64,000 bases of DNA from an uncultured Alphaproteobacteria bacterium (GTDB taxonomy: Bacteria > Pseudomonadota > Alphaproteobacteria > Rhodobacterales > Rhodobacteraceae): the NCBI GenBank assembly GCA_902537215.1, contig CACBAM010000002.1:124001-188000 (forward strand), written 5' to 3'. A program made the translations under genes and the position numbers. This document shows, piece by piece, positions 27,247-36,898 of the stretch. Numbering within the stretch: the stretch's first letter is position 1; the number at the start of each line of letters is the position of its first letter. A model generated the notes under the pieces. The model was not told where the DNA came from, did no database searches, and worked only from the letters and a program-made list of their open reading frames with translations.

Positions 27247-28416
27247 TTATCGGCCCATAACGCAGTACTTTATGAAATCCATGAATTTATAAAAATTTCT
27301 TTTTACAGATGAAATTTTTATTTGCCTATGGTCATAAATGTTATTTTTTTTAATAAAATCTTTTTTGACGGTTTTTTTATAGATATGACGCAATCTCTGC
27401 ACTTCCTGCACAAACCTAAATTCCGCATTGTCTAAAAGAATTTCATCAAAGCTTTTACAAATTATTGAATCAAATTTTCTTGCTTGAGGTTTTCTGCAAA
27501 ACCCAAAATCTGCATCTCTTATATAGTATGCAGTTTTAGTTTTTAGAGCCCAAAGCTCAATAGGATCATAAATGCCAACATTAAAAGATTTATGATCCTC
27601 GATTACTATATATTCTCTCTTTGGCAAAGTATAGTCGCGGTTACTTTTTCTCGTATCACTACATATATCATTTAGTAATTTTTTGAAGTCAACTAAGGAG
27701 CACAGCATGTTGTTATGTTTAAGCTTATTTTTGTCTTTCTGTTTATGTAAAAATAGCACATTCGTACGATCTTCATTCAGAATTGTATATATTGGATTTG
27801 TTCGTAATTCATAACTTAACTTAAACCCATGATCAGAAAATAAAAAAACATGATCAAATTCTTGGATATCGATCTCATCAAGCATAGTCTGCATGGCAAA
27901 AGAGATATTTTTATATCCCTGTCTTTCACCATAAGTTGATGCACCAAGTGCGTCAATTGTCCAATGGAACTGTGGGAAACAAGCGAAAACTAAATGTTTT
28001 TCTTTTAGTACCAATTTATTAAAGAATTCACGTACTGAATATTTTGTATTGTGATTATAATTATCCATAACAAATTGTGGGAAAATACCATTCATTCTCT
28101 CTACTGGGTCTGATAAAAAATCCATTGTATAGTCTTTGTCTGCCAAATCTTTAAATATGTTGTTAACATTTTTTTTTAAAAAGTGTTGAGGCCACTTGGT
28201 GTGTCTATCGCAGCCATTTAGCTGTGGTTCGACACCGGTATACAATGTCGCAAGACTTCTTGGGGTATCGGGAGCAACTGCAAAGCAATTTGTATAGAAA
28301 TCTCCACCAATCTTTTGAATAATCTGATCAAGTTCATTTGGCTGCGCATTTCCATCCGAAAAAGTGGAAAGCCGATTTCTTCTGATCATATCTGCGAACA
28401 AAATTAAAAGTTTCAT
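27247..28416 (-). CDS. Cytosolic sulfatase-fold (alkaline phosphatase superfamily) protein, possible transferase
   Basis: A 389-residue protein with the sulfatase/alkaline-phosphatase outline: LILFADMIRRNRL (first metal Asp9), the nucleophile region APDTPRSLATLYTG, in which Thr51 stands where sulfatases have Cys/Ser, and FLFSDHGF (the DHG metal motif). There is no signal peptide or membrane segment, unlike the EptA or LtaS transferases of this superfamily. Threonine nucleophiles occur in phosphoethanolamine and glycerolphosphate transferases. In a locus next to 2-AEP synthesis it might move a phospho- or phosphono-group to the glycan. Function is inferred; it overlaps wzx by 4 bases. Confidence 0.72.
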   Translation of the reverse strand: MKLLILFADMIRRNRLSTFSDGNAQPNELDQIIQKIGGDFYTNCFAVAPDTPRSLATLYTGVEPQLNGCDRHTKWPQHFLKKNVNNIFKDLADKDYTMDFLSDPVERMNGIFPQFVMDNYNHNTKYSVREFFNKLVLKEKHLVFACFPQFHWTIDALGASTYGERQGYKNISFAMQTMLDEIDIQEFDHVFLFSDHGFKLSYELRTNPIYTILNEDRTNVLFLHKQKDKNKLKHNNMLCSLVDFKKLLNDICSDTRKSNRDYTLPKREYIVIEDHKSFNVGIYDPIELWALKTKTAYYIRDADFGFCRKPQARKFDSIICKSFDEILLDNAEFRFVQEVQRLRHIYKKTVKKDFIKKNNIYDHRQIKISSVKRNFYKFMDFIKYCVMGR

Positions 28417-29882
28417 TTTCTCTTTCCCAACAGGGGGTATACCGAATATGCGAGTACGGTCAAATTAAGAATAAGTATAATCAAATGAAATGAAAAATTT
28501 GTATTAGTGTGGCTTATTCCCATTAAAATTAGAAATATAGGAAATGTAATTAACATGGTGCCATCTACACGACCCAAAAGAGATATGAAACTGATATCAA
28601 ACTCCGACTTGCTTTTAATGACAAAGTAAAAGGTTACAACAGCATGAGATATAATTAATGAGAAAACAATAGATAATATTGTTAATTGAACATTAAATAA
28701 TAAAAGACATATTACCAGAGATAAGGTGCCAACAAAGTATGGTAAAGTTGTCAACTCCGTCTTTTTCTCAGACTGATATAATATTAAAAACACGTTATTT
28801 ATTACCCTTCCAAATTCTATCAGCGCTGCAAGGGACGTTAATATAAAAACGTCGTGGAATTTGGCGTCAGTAAGAATTATCAGCAAAGTCTGTGAGCCGC
28901 ATATTACAAACATTGTTACACTCAGATAAACGAGTGCGGCTTTTTCGAAAATTTGTAACCATAACGTTACTCTCTCCCCTTTTTTTTTATTTACGATATC
29001 TCTTAATAATTTAGGATAAAAAAATTGGTTTAAAACTGATTCTACCATCGAAAAAATCGCTAATGACACGCCCAATGCCACAGCTAAATCACTCAACATT
29101 TCACTCCCGAGCTTCAAATCGGTTATAACACGATATGCATACATCTGTGACCAAATGAGTAAATTTGTGAGTGCTAAGGGACCAGAAAATTTAAGGACAG
29201 TTAAAGAAGATAACGGTAAGTACAACCGCTTAATTGAATCATCCGAAAGCTGTGAGGATTTCCTGAAGCTCAAATAAACGATAGGAAGCGCAAGAAATTC
29301 CCCTATAAGTAAGCCAATAAACCAGTTCAAAACTGATGCCTCAAAAGTTAAGGTGAGGAAAAGAGCAAAGGCGACGCCAGATGCCAAAGCAAATAAATTC
29401 ATAACTACAAATATTTTTACTTTTTTAAAAATATTTAAGCTCGTCAGTAGATTTCTTAAAACTGCTGATAAAGTAACATTCGCAAATATCACGCATATGA
29501 TTGCTATATTTTCATCAGATTGAGGATTTAGAAAGGAAGTCAAAAGAATAAAATTAATTGGGATTGCAAAAACTCCCAGCACCGTTGCTTGTCTAAAATA
29601 TCTCCAGAATTGGGAAAGAGGGTGTAAATCGCCTTCAACCAAATGCCTGTTGAAGTAATTTGAGAACCCACCTAATATAACGAATGTATAGAAAAAAATA
29701 ATCGAGTATATAATGTAATATTGAGCGATCTGTTCTTTTTCAAAAACAGATGTTATTACACGAAGAGTTGCAATTGAAAGTATAGCTTGAGCAAAACGAC
29801 CAACTACTATAAATAGAAGATCATCTTCCTTTAATTTTCTAAAGATTTGAGCGCTTTTACTCTTAATTTTAATTCGAAACAT
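28413..29882 (-). CDS. wzx: Wzx-type polysaccharide flippase (MOP superfamily)
   Basis: A 489-residue integral membrane protein with about 12-14 hydrophobic helices, for example FYTFVILGGFSNYFNRHL, ILSIVFSLIISHAVVTFYFVI and LIILILNLTVLAYSVYPLL. The N-terminal half has the weak MOP pattern (VVGRFAQAILSIATLRVITSVF). It would flip undecaprenyl-linked repeat units across the inner membrane. It begins a gene block that is separated from the fucosyltransferase by a 198-base gap with an inverted repeat. Confidence 0.82.
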   Translation of the reverse strand: MFRIKIKSKSAQIFRKLKEDDLLFIVVGRFAQAILSIATLRVITSVFEKEQIAQYYIIYSIIFFYTFVILGGFSNYFNRHLVEGDLHPLSQFWRYFRQATVLGVFAIPINFILLTSFLNPQSDENIAIICVIFANVTLSAVLRNLLTSLNIFKKVKIFVVMNLFALASGVAFALFLTLTFEASVLNWFIGLLIGEFLALPIVYLSFRKSSQLSDDSIKRLYLPLSSLTVLKFSGPLALTNLLIWSQMYAYRVITDLKLGSEMLSDLAVALGVSLAIFSMVESVLNQFFYPKLLRDIVNKKKGERVTLWLQIFEKAALVYLSVTMFVICGSQTLLIILTDAKFHDVFILTSLAALIEFGRVINNVFLILYQSEKKTELTTLPYFVGTLSLVICLLLFNVQLTILSIVFSLIISHAVVTFYFVIKSKSEFDISFISLLGRVDGTMLITFPIFLILMGISHTNTNFSFHLIILILNLTVLAYSVYPLLGKRK

Positions 29883-29979
29883 TTTTTGGATGAAATTGTA
29901 CTTTAAAAATTTTTAGTTTACTTCTTATTGGTACCTCAGGAGAGTGCTAATAATGGAATCCTTAAATGATTTAATTAAA

Positions 29980-30002
29980 TTATGCTTAAAATAAAAGCAT
30001 AA
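29980..30002. repeat. Inverted repeat between fucosyltransferase and wzx genes
   Basis: Eight-base perfect arms TTATGCTT at 29980-29987 and AAGCATAA at 29995-30002 with a 7-base loop lie in a 198-base gap between two minus-strand genes. No strong T-run follows on the minus strand. It may be a weak terminator or a leader element of the wzx block. Confidence 0.35.
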
Positions 30003-30080
30003 CAAATATGAGCTAAATAATATTTTTAAACCAAGTACTTGCTTTGCTTAGATGATTTCCAATGAATGTTTTAGTTTAAA

Positions 30081-30920
30081 TTAAAATTCAATCCAATCAT
30101 CTAGAGCCCATTTACATCCAGGGCGCCGTCTTGCCATCCATTTTTTTGGAGCGATAACAATTTTATTCGGGTTTTTATTTAGCCAAGCAGCCCACCAACT
30201 AAACGAACTATTAGCTATTATGTTATGGTCACATTCTTGCATCAGTTGAAAATCATCAATCTCGTTTTCAGTTTGGTCAACGAATACTGAGTTTTCAATA
30301 AATGCTAAATTTGTTCTGCACCAGTCGATATCATCCGAGAATATATAAAAAGTTGGGGTTTGGATTTGATTGTTAATATATTTAACTGCCCTCACATAGT
30401 ACGATAGCTCAAGTAATCCAATATCAGGATGACTAAGATAATCACCTCGTCTTACGTGTATTCCAACCGATTGATTAGCACGAATGGCTTGCATAAGTTT
30501 TAAACATAGAGAACTTAAATCTTTTTTTAACTTTAAATCTAATAGAATAAGATCTCTAATGTCTTTAAAATACCGTTCATTTTGCCAGTAACCATCTAGA
30601 TATAATTGACCTGAATTAAAAACAGATTCTTGGAAAATATTATTTTGGACCTCTCTAACATATGTTTTTTTTAATCCTAGTTTTCGTGTCATCTTACCCA
30701 AAAAGCCACTACCACCTTTTAAAAGTTTTACCTCAGCTTCAGAGGCTATTTGAAATTCAATGGAAAATTGATCTAAACGAAAACCACTATGCAGGAGATA
30801 TGTATCATAATCAAAGATATCTAATTTTAATGGCACGTTTTGATGAATAGAAGCTGCTTTCCCAACCGCATACTGAAATAGTTGATTTCCCAATCCACCA
30901 ATAATTCTCATTATAATCAT
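30081..30920 (-). CDS. Alpha-1,2-fucosyltransferase family protein (GT11)
   Basis: A 279-residue GT11 enzyme. Motifs in order: GGLGNQLFQYAVGKAAS at the start, HVRRGDYLSHP near residue 157 (nucleotide-binding), FSDDIDWCR and the C-terminal NSSFSWWAAWLN. The family transfers fucose from GDP-fucose to galactose in alpha-1,2 linkage; some members use other GDP-sugars. No gmd or fcl gene for GDP-fucose is in this window, so the donor must be made elsewhere or may be a GDP-mannose derivative. A second in-frame ATG three codons in is an alternative start. Confidence 0.9.
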   Translation of the reverse strand: MIIMRIIGGLGNQLFQYAVGKAASIHQNVPLKLDIFDYDTYLLHSGFRLDQFSIEFQIASEAEVKLLKGGSGFLGKMTRKLGLKKTYVREVQNNIFQESVFNSGQLYLDGYWQNERYFKDIRDLILLDLKLKKDLSSLCLKLMQAIRANQSVGIHVRRGDYLSHPDIGLLELSYYVRAVKYINNQIQTPTFYIFSDDIDWCRTNLAFIENSVFVDQTENEIDDFQLMQECDHNIIANSSFSWWAAWLNKNPNKIVIAPKKWMARRRPGCKWALDDWIEF

Positions 30921-30953
30921 ATTAGCTCTAACTTTGTTTCAAAATCTCGTTAA

Positions 30954-32402
30954 TCATCCTTTAGCTCCCTGACCACGAGAATAGATATCTTCATATCTAA
31001 TTATATCGTCTTCTCCAAGATATGTTCCCGTCTGTACTTCAATTAAAACCATAGGTAACTTGCCAGTATTTTCCATTCTGTGAATAGCGTTAAGTGGCAC
31101 ATAGACAGACTGTCCTTCAGATAAAAATTTCACTTTATCGTTTATTGTAACCTTTACCGTACCTTCGACAACCACCCAATGCTCTGAACGATATTTGTGG
31201 CTTTGAAGGCTAAGTGAAGCACCTGGCTTGACACATATCCGTTTGACCTGGAATTGATTTCCCATTGCTAAGCTTTCAAACCAACCCCAAGGTCGATGAT
31301 CTTTCGGAAAAATATCTGCCTGAGGTATTTTATTAAGTTTGAGCAAATCGACTGCTTTTTTTACATTCTGTGCCTCATTTTTATTAGCTACTAGCACTGC
31401 ATCAGCCATGGCAATTGCCATAATATTTTCTAAACCCAATCCTACAACTTGCTGACCCTCAGTTTCAGATCGGAGTAAAGTGTTTTTACAATCTACTACA
31501 TAAGCTCTTTCAGAGGTTACGTTACCGGTTGCATCTTTCGCACTTTCTGACCAAACTGCATCCCAACCACCGAGGTCAGACCACTTTGATGAGTAGGGAA
31601 CTGATACTAAATTTTGTGCTTTTTCCATAATAGCATAATCTATACTGATGTCTTCAAGTTGAGACCATGATTCAGAGTCCAATCTTAAAAATCCCAAATC
31701 GACCGTAGCACTATTTATCGCATTCGAAACTAGTTTAAAAGTTTTTGGAGCATATATTTGGAAAGCTTTAATCATATCTATCGCTTTAAACAAAAATATC
31801 CCTGCGTTCCAAAGATAATCTCCGGTTTTAAGCATTTCCTCTGCGCGTTCGCGATTAGGCTTCTCGATAAATGTTAAAACTCTTGATATTCCATATTTCT
31901 CAATATCATCACTTGATATTTGTAAATAACCGAAACCAGTTTCTGGATGTGTTGGTCTAATACCAAAGGTTATTAATTTCCCCTTATTTACTTGAGCAAG
32001 TCCGATATTAATTACATCGTGGAAATTTTCTTTGTCTGGCATTTGATGATCAGATGGAGACACCAGCAAAATTGCATTTTCTTCTTTTGAGTAAGAATAT
32101 ATGCTAGCAGCTAAGATTGCTGAGGCTGTATTTTTTGCTTCTGGCTCGATGAGAATGTGTCCAGGATCAATGCCAACTTCTTGTAATTGTTCGCCCACAA
32201 TGAATCGAAAATCCGAATTGGTAACAGTAATCTGAGAAGAAAATTTAACCCTATCTGAAGTTATCATTCTTAATGCAGATTGCTGAAATAAGGTTTTGTT
32301 GCCAATAAAATTTGAAAACTGTTTTGGATAAGATTTTCTAGACAAAGGCCAAAGACGAGTGCCAGACCCACCTGCTAATAAAACAGGATATATTGATGCC
32401 AT
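30954..32402 (-). CDS. manC: Mannose-1-phosphate guanylyltransferase / mannose-6-phosphate isomerase
   Basis: The ATG at 32402, one base after the galU stop and preceded by AGGA, gives 482 residues; an upstream frame to 32438 only overlaps galU. The N-terminal guanylyltransferase begins YPVLLAGGSGTRLWPLSRKSYPKQF with the pyrophosphorylase motif and FIEKPNRERAEEML. The C-terminal cupin isomerase domain reads RPWGWFESLAMGNQFQVKRI and LSLQSHKYRSEHWVVVEGTVKV. It makes GDP-mannose from mannose-1-phosphate for the polymer. Confidence 0.95.
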   Translation of the reverse strand: MASIYPVLLAGGSGTRLWPLSRKSYPKQFSNFIGNKTLFQQSALRMITSDRVKFSSQITVTNSDFRFIVGEQLQEVGIDPGHILIEPEAKNTASAILAASIYSYSKEENAILLVSPSDHQMPDKENFHDVINIGLAQVNKGKLITFGIRPTHPETGFGYLQISSDDIEKYGISRVLTFIEKPNRERAEEMLKTGDYLWNAGIFLFKAIDMIKAFQIYAPKTFKLVSNAINSATVDLGFLRLDSESWSQLEDISIDYAIMEKAQNLVSVPYSSKWSDLGGWDAVWSESAKDATGNVTSERAYVVDCKNTLLRSETEGQQVVGLGLENIMAIAMADAVLVANKNEAQNVKKAVDLLKLNKIPQADIFPKDHRPWGWFESLAMGNQFQVKRICVKPGASLSLQSHKYRSEHWVVVEGTVKVTINDKVKFLSEGQSVYVPLNAIHRMENTGKLPMVLIEVQTGTYLGEDDIIRYEDIYSRGQGAKG

Positions 32403-32403
32403 G

Positions 32404-33234
32404 CTAATCCTGTCCTCGTGCTCGTGCGTTGTATTCATGAGCGGAAGCCTTCATGAAACCCTCCACCGAGCCACAATCAAAACGCTGACCATTCAATGGA
32501 ACGATTTCCGCTAAGCCATTTTTTGCTTGGACATTAATCGCATCTGCTAACTGAATTTCATTATCTAATCCAGCTGACAATCTGCGTAATATTCCAAAAA
32601 TGTCTGGTGTTAATACGTATCGACCGATAGATGCTAACTTTGAAGGAGCGTCTAGCAACTTGGGCTTTTCAATTAGCCCCCTTATTGATAAACCATTTTC
32701 GTTTGGGATTACAACACCGTATTTTGAAATATCAGGTCCATTAACTTCCATAACTGAAAGTTGTGATTTCCCGGTTTCTTCAAATCTCGCCACAAGATCA
32801 GCAGTAACCCCTGGTGGATATCCTGTCAGAAAATCATCTGCTAATAAAACTGCGAATGGATCGCCGCTGACTGCACGTTCAGCACACAGTACAGCATGGC
32901 CAAGCCCCAGCTGCTCTGCCTGACGAACAAAAATACATTCAACACCCTCTGGTATAATGTTTCTAACCATATCTGCTTGCACTAATTTTCCCTGTGAACG
33001 TAACATAGCTTCTAGCTCATGGTTAGAGTCAAAGTGGTCTTCAATTGCGCGTTTATTTCGGCCAGTTATAAAAATTAGAGTGTCTATACCAGCTAAAATA
33101 GCCTCATCCGCTGCATATTGGATCAATGGCTTGTCGACAATTGGCAACAACTCTTTTGGCATTGCTTTGGTCACAGGCAGAAAGCGCGTTCCAAACCCTG
33201 CAACGGGAAATACTGCTTTTTTAACCTTTGTCAT
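32404..33234 (-). CDS. galU: UTP-glucose-1-phosphate uridylyltransferase
   Basis: A 276-residue nucleotidyltransferase making UDP-glucose. Signature stretches: KAVFPVAGFGTRFLPVTKAMPKELLPIVDKPLIQY, EQLGLGHAVLCAE, AVLLADDFL and GLIEKP. It supplies the substrate of the Ugd gene two genes upstream. Length and N-terminus are typical of bacterial GalU. It lies 14 bases after the uronate epimerase gene and ends one base before manC. Confidence 0.95.
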   Translation of the reverse strand: MTKVKKAVFPVAGFGTRFLPVTKAMPKELLPIVDKPLIQYAADEAILAGIDTLIFITGRNKRAIEDHFDSNHELEAMLRSQGKLVQADMVRNIIPEGVECIFVRQAEQLGLGHAVLCAERAVSGDPFAVLLADDFLTGYPPGVTADLVARFEETGKSQLSVMEVNGPDISKYGVVIPNENGLSIRGLIEKPKLLDAPSKLASIGRYVLTPDIFGILRRLSAGLDNEIQLADAINVQAKNGLAEIVPLNGQRFDCGSVEGFMKASAHEYNARARGQD

Positions 33235-33248
33235 AAAAAAGTCTCGAA

Positions 33249-34280
33249 TTAAACGTCATAGTAATTTCTGTACCATTTTACAAAATTTGTCACTCCATCT
33301 ACTAAATTCGTTTTCGGTTGGTACCCCGTTAATCTTTTAAGTAAAGAAGTATCTGCCCACGTAACAGAGACCTCCCCTGGCTGAATAGGCATTAAATTCT
33401 TTATAGCATCTACACCAATTGCTTTTTCAATAGCCGTTATGAAATCCGTCAACTTTTCCGGTTTAGAGTTACCAATATTTACAACGCGAAAGGGAGCAGT
33501 TTTCAACTCGTCATCATTAGAAGTGTCACTCTTATCGAGCACAGCAGAAAAATCTGGAACAGCATTAATTAATAAACATATTCCATTTACAAGATCATCT
33601 ATGTAGGTAAAGTCACGTTTCATTTCACCATAATTATATACATCGATTGGTTCGCCATTCAAAATAGCTTTTGTGAATTTAAATAGAGCCATGTCTGGCC
33701 GACCCCATGGACCGTAGACAGTAAAAAACCTCAGAACGGTAATTGGTAAATCAAATAAATGTGCATAACTGTGCGCCATATTTTCAGTTGACTTTTTTGT
33801 TGCGGCATAAAATGACATTTGATGATCTGTCTTCATCGTTTCTTTGTACGGCATGTTTTTATTTGCTCCATAAGCAGAGGAGGTGGACGCCAGAAGTATA
33901 TGTTTTGGTGGATTAGCACGCGCTGCTTCTAGAAGTTCAAAAGTACCAACAATATTGCTCTCAAGATAGGCTCTAGGTTTCTTTAACGAATGCCTTACGC
34001 CTGCCTGCGCAGCCAAATGAACTACAATATCTGGTTGTTCTTCCGAAAATATTCGTAGAAGGACATTCTCATTTTCAATTTTTTCGTGAATTGAACGGTA
34101 AGAAGCGTTTTGTAAAAGGATACTTTCACGTTTACTCTTTAGCGATACCTCATAATATGAAGACATACAATCTATTCCGATTACTCTCCATCCCTCGTCT
34201 AATAGTCTTTTACTTACATAGAAACCAATGAACCCCGCAGCTCCTGTTACGAGGGCCGTTTTTTTTTCTTTAATACTCAA
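33249..34280 (-). CDS. NAD-dependent UDP-uronate epimerase (UDP-glucuronate 4-epimerase type)
   Basis: A 343-residue short-chain dehydrogenase/reductase with TGAAGFIGFYVSKRLL (NAD-binding GxxGxxG), the catalytic Ser region STSSAYG and YAATKK (YxxxK). FFTVYGPWGRPDMALFKFTKAIL is characteristic of bacterial UDP-GlcA 4-epimerases. With Ugd next to it, the likely product is UDP-galacturonate. The gene starts 2 bases after the ugd stop. Other nucleotide-sugar epimerisations are possible. Confidence 0.9.
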   Translation of the reverse strand: MSIKEKKTALVTGAAGFIGFYVSKRLLDEGWRVIGIDCMSSYYEVSLKSKRESILLQNASYRSIHEKIENENVLLRIFSEEQPDIVVHLAAQAGVRHSLKKPRAYLESNIVGTFELLEAARANPPKHILLASTSSAYGANKNMPYKETMKTDHQMSFYAATKKSTENMAHSYAHLFDLPITVLRFFTVYGPWGRPDMALFKFTKAILNGEPIDVYNYGEMKRDFTYIDDLVNGICLLINAVPDFSAVLDKSDTSNDDELKTAPFRVVNIGNSKPEKLTDFITAIEKAIGVDAIKNLMPIQPGEVSVTWADTSLLKRLTGYQPKTNLVDGVTNFVKWYRNYYDV

Positions 34281-34282
34281 AA

Positions 34283-35449
34283 CTAGTCAGCTCCAAATAA
34301 GTCACGAGTAAAAACCTTTTCTTTTATTTTTTTTAGTTCGGGGGTCATCCGATTAGCTAATATTATATCAGATTTTTCCATAAAAGCATGAAAATCAGTT
34401 TCGACCCTTGAATTGAAAAAAGTGGTTTCTTTTAATTTTGGTTCATAAACAATAACATCAATTCCCTTAGCTTTGATACGTTTCATAATACCCTGAACTG
34501 AGCTCTCCCTAAAATTATCGCTTGATGTCTTCATTACCAACCGATGAATTCCAACAATTTTAGGTTGTCTTTTTATTATAACATCTGCAAGGAAATCTTT
34601 TCTAGTTGAATTAGCGTCAACAATTGCACGTATAATATTTTGAGGTACCATATCATAATTTGCAAGAAGCTGTTTAGTATCTTTAGGAAGACAATAACCG
34701 CCATATCCAAAAGAAGGGTTGTTGTAGTGATTTCCAATACGGGGATCAAGTGATACCCCTTCAATGATTTCTCGGCTATTCATGATACCGGCTAATGCAT
34801 AACTATCCAATTCATTAAAAAACGCGACACGCATCGCGAGAAATGTATTCGAGAATAGCTTTATCGCTTCCGCTTCGCGTGACCCGGTGAACAGTAAATC
34901 TATATCACTTTTTAAGGCACTTTGAGCCAGCAATTTTGCAAATACTTTAGCTCTCTTCGATTTTTCACCAACAATTATTCGGCTCGGATACAAATTATCG
35001 TAAAGTGCTTTACCTTCTCGTAAAAACTCTGGAGAAAATATTACCGAGTTTGTTGCGAGACGTTTGCTAACATCATCAATAAATCCAACTGGAACAGTTG
35101 ATTTTACCACAATGCAAGCATGAGGCTCATTACTAATAACCTCTGAAATAACAGCTTCAACTGATGTGGTATCAAAAAAATTTGTTTTTTCATCATAATT
35201 TGTTGGTGTTGATACAATCACATAATCTGCTCCAAAAAGTGATGATTTTAGATCGGTGCTTGCAGATAAATTCAAATCTTTTTTAGCTAAATATTTAGAA
35301 ATGTCTGAGTCAATAATGGGGGTTTGTCTCGCATTCAACATATCAACGCGCGTTTGAGATATATCAATACCAATTACTTCGTTTTGTTGAGCCAACAGAA
35401 CTGCATTCGAAAGCCCTACATATCCCAGACCTACAACAATAATCTTCAT
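34283..35449 (-). CDS. ugd: UDP-glucose 6-dehydrogenase
   Basis: A 388-residue UDP-sugar dehydrogenase with the N-terminal [26 protein letters not shown] motif, [23 protein letters not shown] and the catalytic cysteine in [15 protein letters not shown], which is the Ugd form. It oxidises UDP-glucose to UDP-glucuronate. Near 390 residues it belongs to the shorter bacterial group. It lies two bases upstream of the epimerase gene, so the pair makes UDP-GlcA and probably UDP-GalA. Confidence 0.94.
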   Translation of the reverse strand: MKIIVVGLGYVGLSNAVLLAQQNEVIGIDISQTRVDMLNARQTPIIDSDISKYLAKKDLNLSASTDLKSSLFGADYVIVSTPTNYDEKTNFFDTTSVEAVISEVISNEPHACIVVKSTVPVGFIDDVSKRLATNSVIFSPEFLREGKALYDNLYPSRIIVGEKSKRAKVFAKLLAQSALKSDIDLLFTGSREAEAIKLFSNTFLAMRVAFFNELDSYALAGIMNSREIIEGVSLDPRIGNHYNNPSFGYGGYCLPKDTKQLLANYDMVPQNIIRAIVDANSTRKDFLADVIIKRQPKIVGIHRLVMKTSSDNFRESSVQGIMKRIKAKGIDVIVYEPKLKETTFFNSRVETDFHAFMEKSDIILANRMTPELKKIKEKVFTRDLFGAD

Positions 35450-35521
35450 AATTTTTACTTTCTAACCTATTTAACTAGACCTAAAACTGAACTTACATTC
35501 CCAGCACAATTAAAGGGTGAA

Positions 35522-36898
35522 TTATATTCGTTCACCACCCAGCAAATCTGCTATAGCATTTACCTTTTGATCCAAAATGTCCCTTCCACGCCTACTCTCA
35601 ATGTTTAGTCTTACAAACGACTCTGTGTTCGAACGACGTAAGTTAAACCGCCAATCAGTAAAAGATAGGCTCACGCCATCGGTCTCATCCAATGACTCAG
35701 CTTTATCTTGATAGGCCTCCAATACTCGCTTGATTGAAGCATTTACATCCTTAACTAAAAAGTTTGTTTCGCCAGAACTCGGAAATGCATTAAATCGATC
35801 ATGAACCCAATCTCCTAGTGATCGCTTGGAACGGGACACCAGCTCAGCAACCATAAGCCAAGGAATCATGCCACTGTCACAATAGGCAAAGTCACGGAAA
35901 TAGTGGTGTGCCGACATTTCACCCCCGTATATTGCTTTATGTGCACGCATTGCTTGCTTAACAAAGGTATGGCCTGTTTTTGATTGAACTGCGATGCCAC
36001 CTTTGTTAACAACTACATCTTTAGTATTCCAAATAACACGAGGATCATGTACGATCCTAGAGCCAGCCTCTCTGTCTAAAAATATACCAGCTAGAAGGCC
36101 GACTATATATTCACCAGGCACAAAAGCCCCATTCTCATCAAAGAAAAAACAACGGTCAAAATCCCCATCAAATGCAATTCCAAAATCAGCACTTACCTCT
36201 CTAACTACGTTTGCAGTAGCACTATGGTTCTCAGGTAAGAGCGGGTTAGGAATACCATTCGGAAACGTGTGATCTGGGGTATGATTTATTTTTATAAATT
36301 CGAGTGGGGTATTTGCTTTAGATAACTTTTTCGCAATAGCGTCGAATGTCGGTCCAGCAGCGCCATTCCCCGAGTTTACTACAATCTTAAGAGGTCTAAA
36401 TACGCTAATGTCTGCAAAGCTCAATACTTTCCTTACATAAGCCTCTCTTGCCCTAACTGAGCAATCAAGTTTTTCACCGCGCTTTCTTTCTGATACGTAT
36501 TTTTCTGTTTCTGCTATTTTTTTGATAATCTTGAAATCGGACTTTTCATCTATTGGTTGAGACTCTGACTTCACGATTTTCATACCACTGTAGTTAATAG
36601 GGTTATGAGATGCGGTAACTTGAATACCCGCACATGAGCCGAACTCACTAACAGCCCAATACATCTCTTCAGTACCTGCCAAACCAATATTAATGACATC
36701 AGCTCCTGAGTCTTGTATTCCTGCTGCCACAGCAGAAGCAAAAGTTGGACTGGTTTCACGAGCATCAAAGCCAATCACAATAGATTTTGCATTGAAATGT
36801 TGGCTTACAGCACGACCTATTCTATAAGAAATTGCTGAATCGATGTTGACATCTATCTCGCCTCGGATGTCATACGCTTTGAAACATGAAAGTTTCAT
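35522..36898 (-). CDS. manB: Phosphomannomutase / phosphoglucomutase
   Basis: From the ATG at 36898 the product has 458 residues beginning MKLSCFKAYDIRG, the standard N-terminus for this family; a start one codon earlier is equally possible, and the longer frame to 36949 adds nothing similar to homologues. The phosphoserine loop is VTASHNPINYSGMKIV, the metal loop is FDGDFDRCFFF, and GGEMSAHHYFRDF is the sugar-binding loop. It interconverts mannose-6-P and mannose-1-P, providing the substrate of ManC. First structural gene of the capsule operon. Confidence 0.94.
   Translation of the reverse strand: MKLSCFKAYDIRGEIDVNIDSAISYRIGRAVSQHFNAKSIVIGFDARETSPTFASAVAAGIQDSGADVINIGLAGTEEMYWAVSEFGSCAGIQVTASHNPINYSGMKIVKSESQPIDEKSDFKIIKKIAETEKYVSERKRGEKLDCSVRAREAYVRKVLSFADISVFRPLKIVVNSGNGAAGPTFDAIAKKLSKANTPLEFIKINHTPDHTFPNGIPNPLLPENHSATANVVREVSADFGIAFDGDFDRCFFFDENGAFVPGEYIVGLLAGIFLDREAGSRIVHDPRVIWNTKDVVVNKGGIAVQSKTGHTFVKQAMRAHKAIYGGEMSAHHYFRDFAYCDSGMIPWLMVAELVSRSKRSLGDWVHDRFNAFPSSGETNFLVKDVNASIKRVLEAYQDKAESLDETDGVSLSFTDWRFNLRRSNTESFVRLNIESRRGRDILDQKVNAIADLLGGERI

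Noticed and set aside
32600-33340. Plus-strand frames of 107 and 127 residues across galU
   Set aside because: Both run antisense to galU and the epimerase start; the composition is a mirror of the real proteins.
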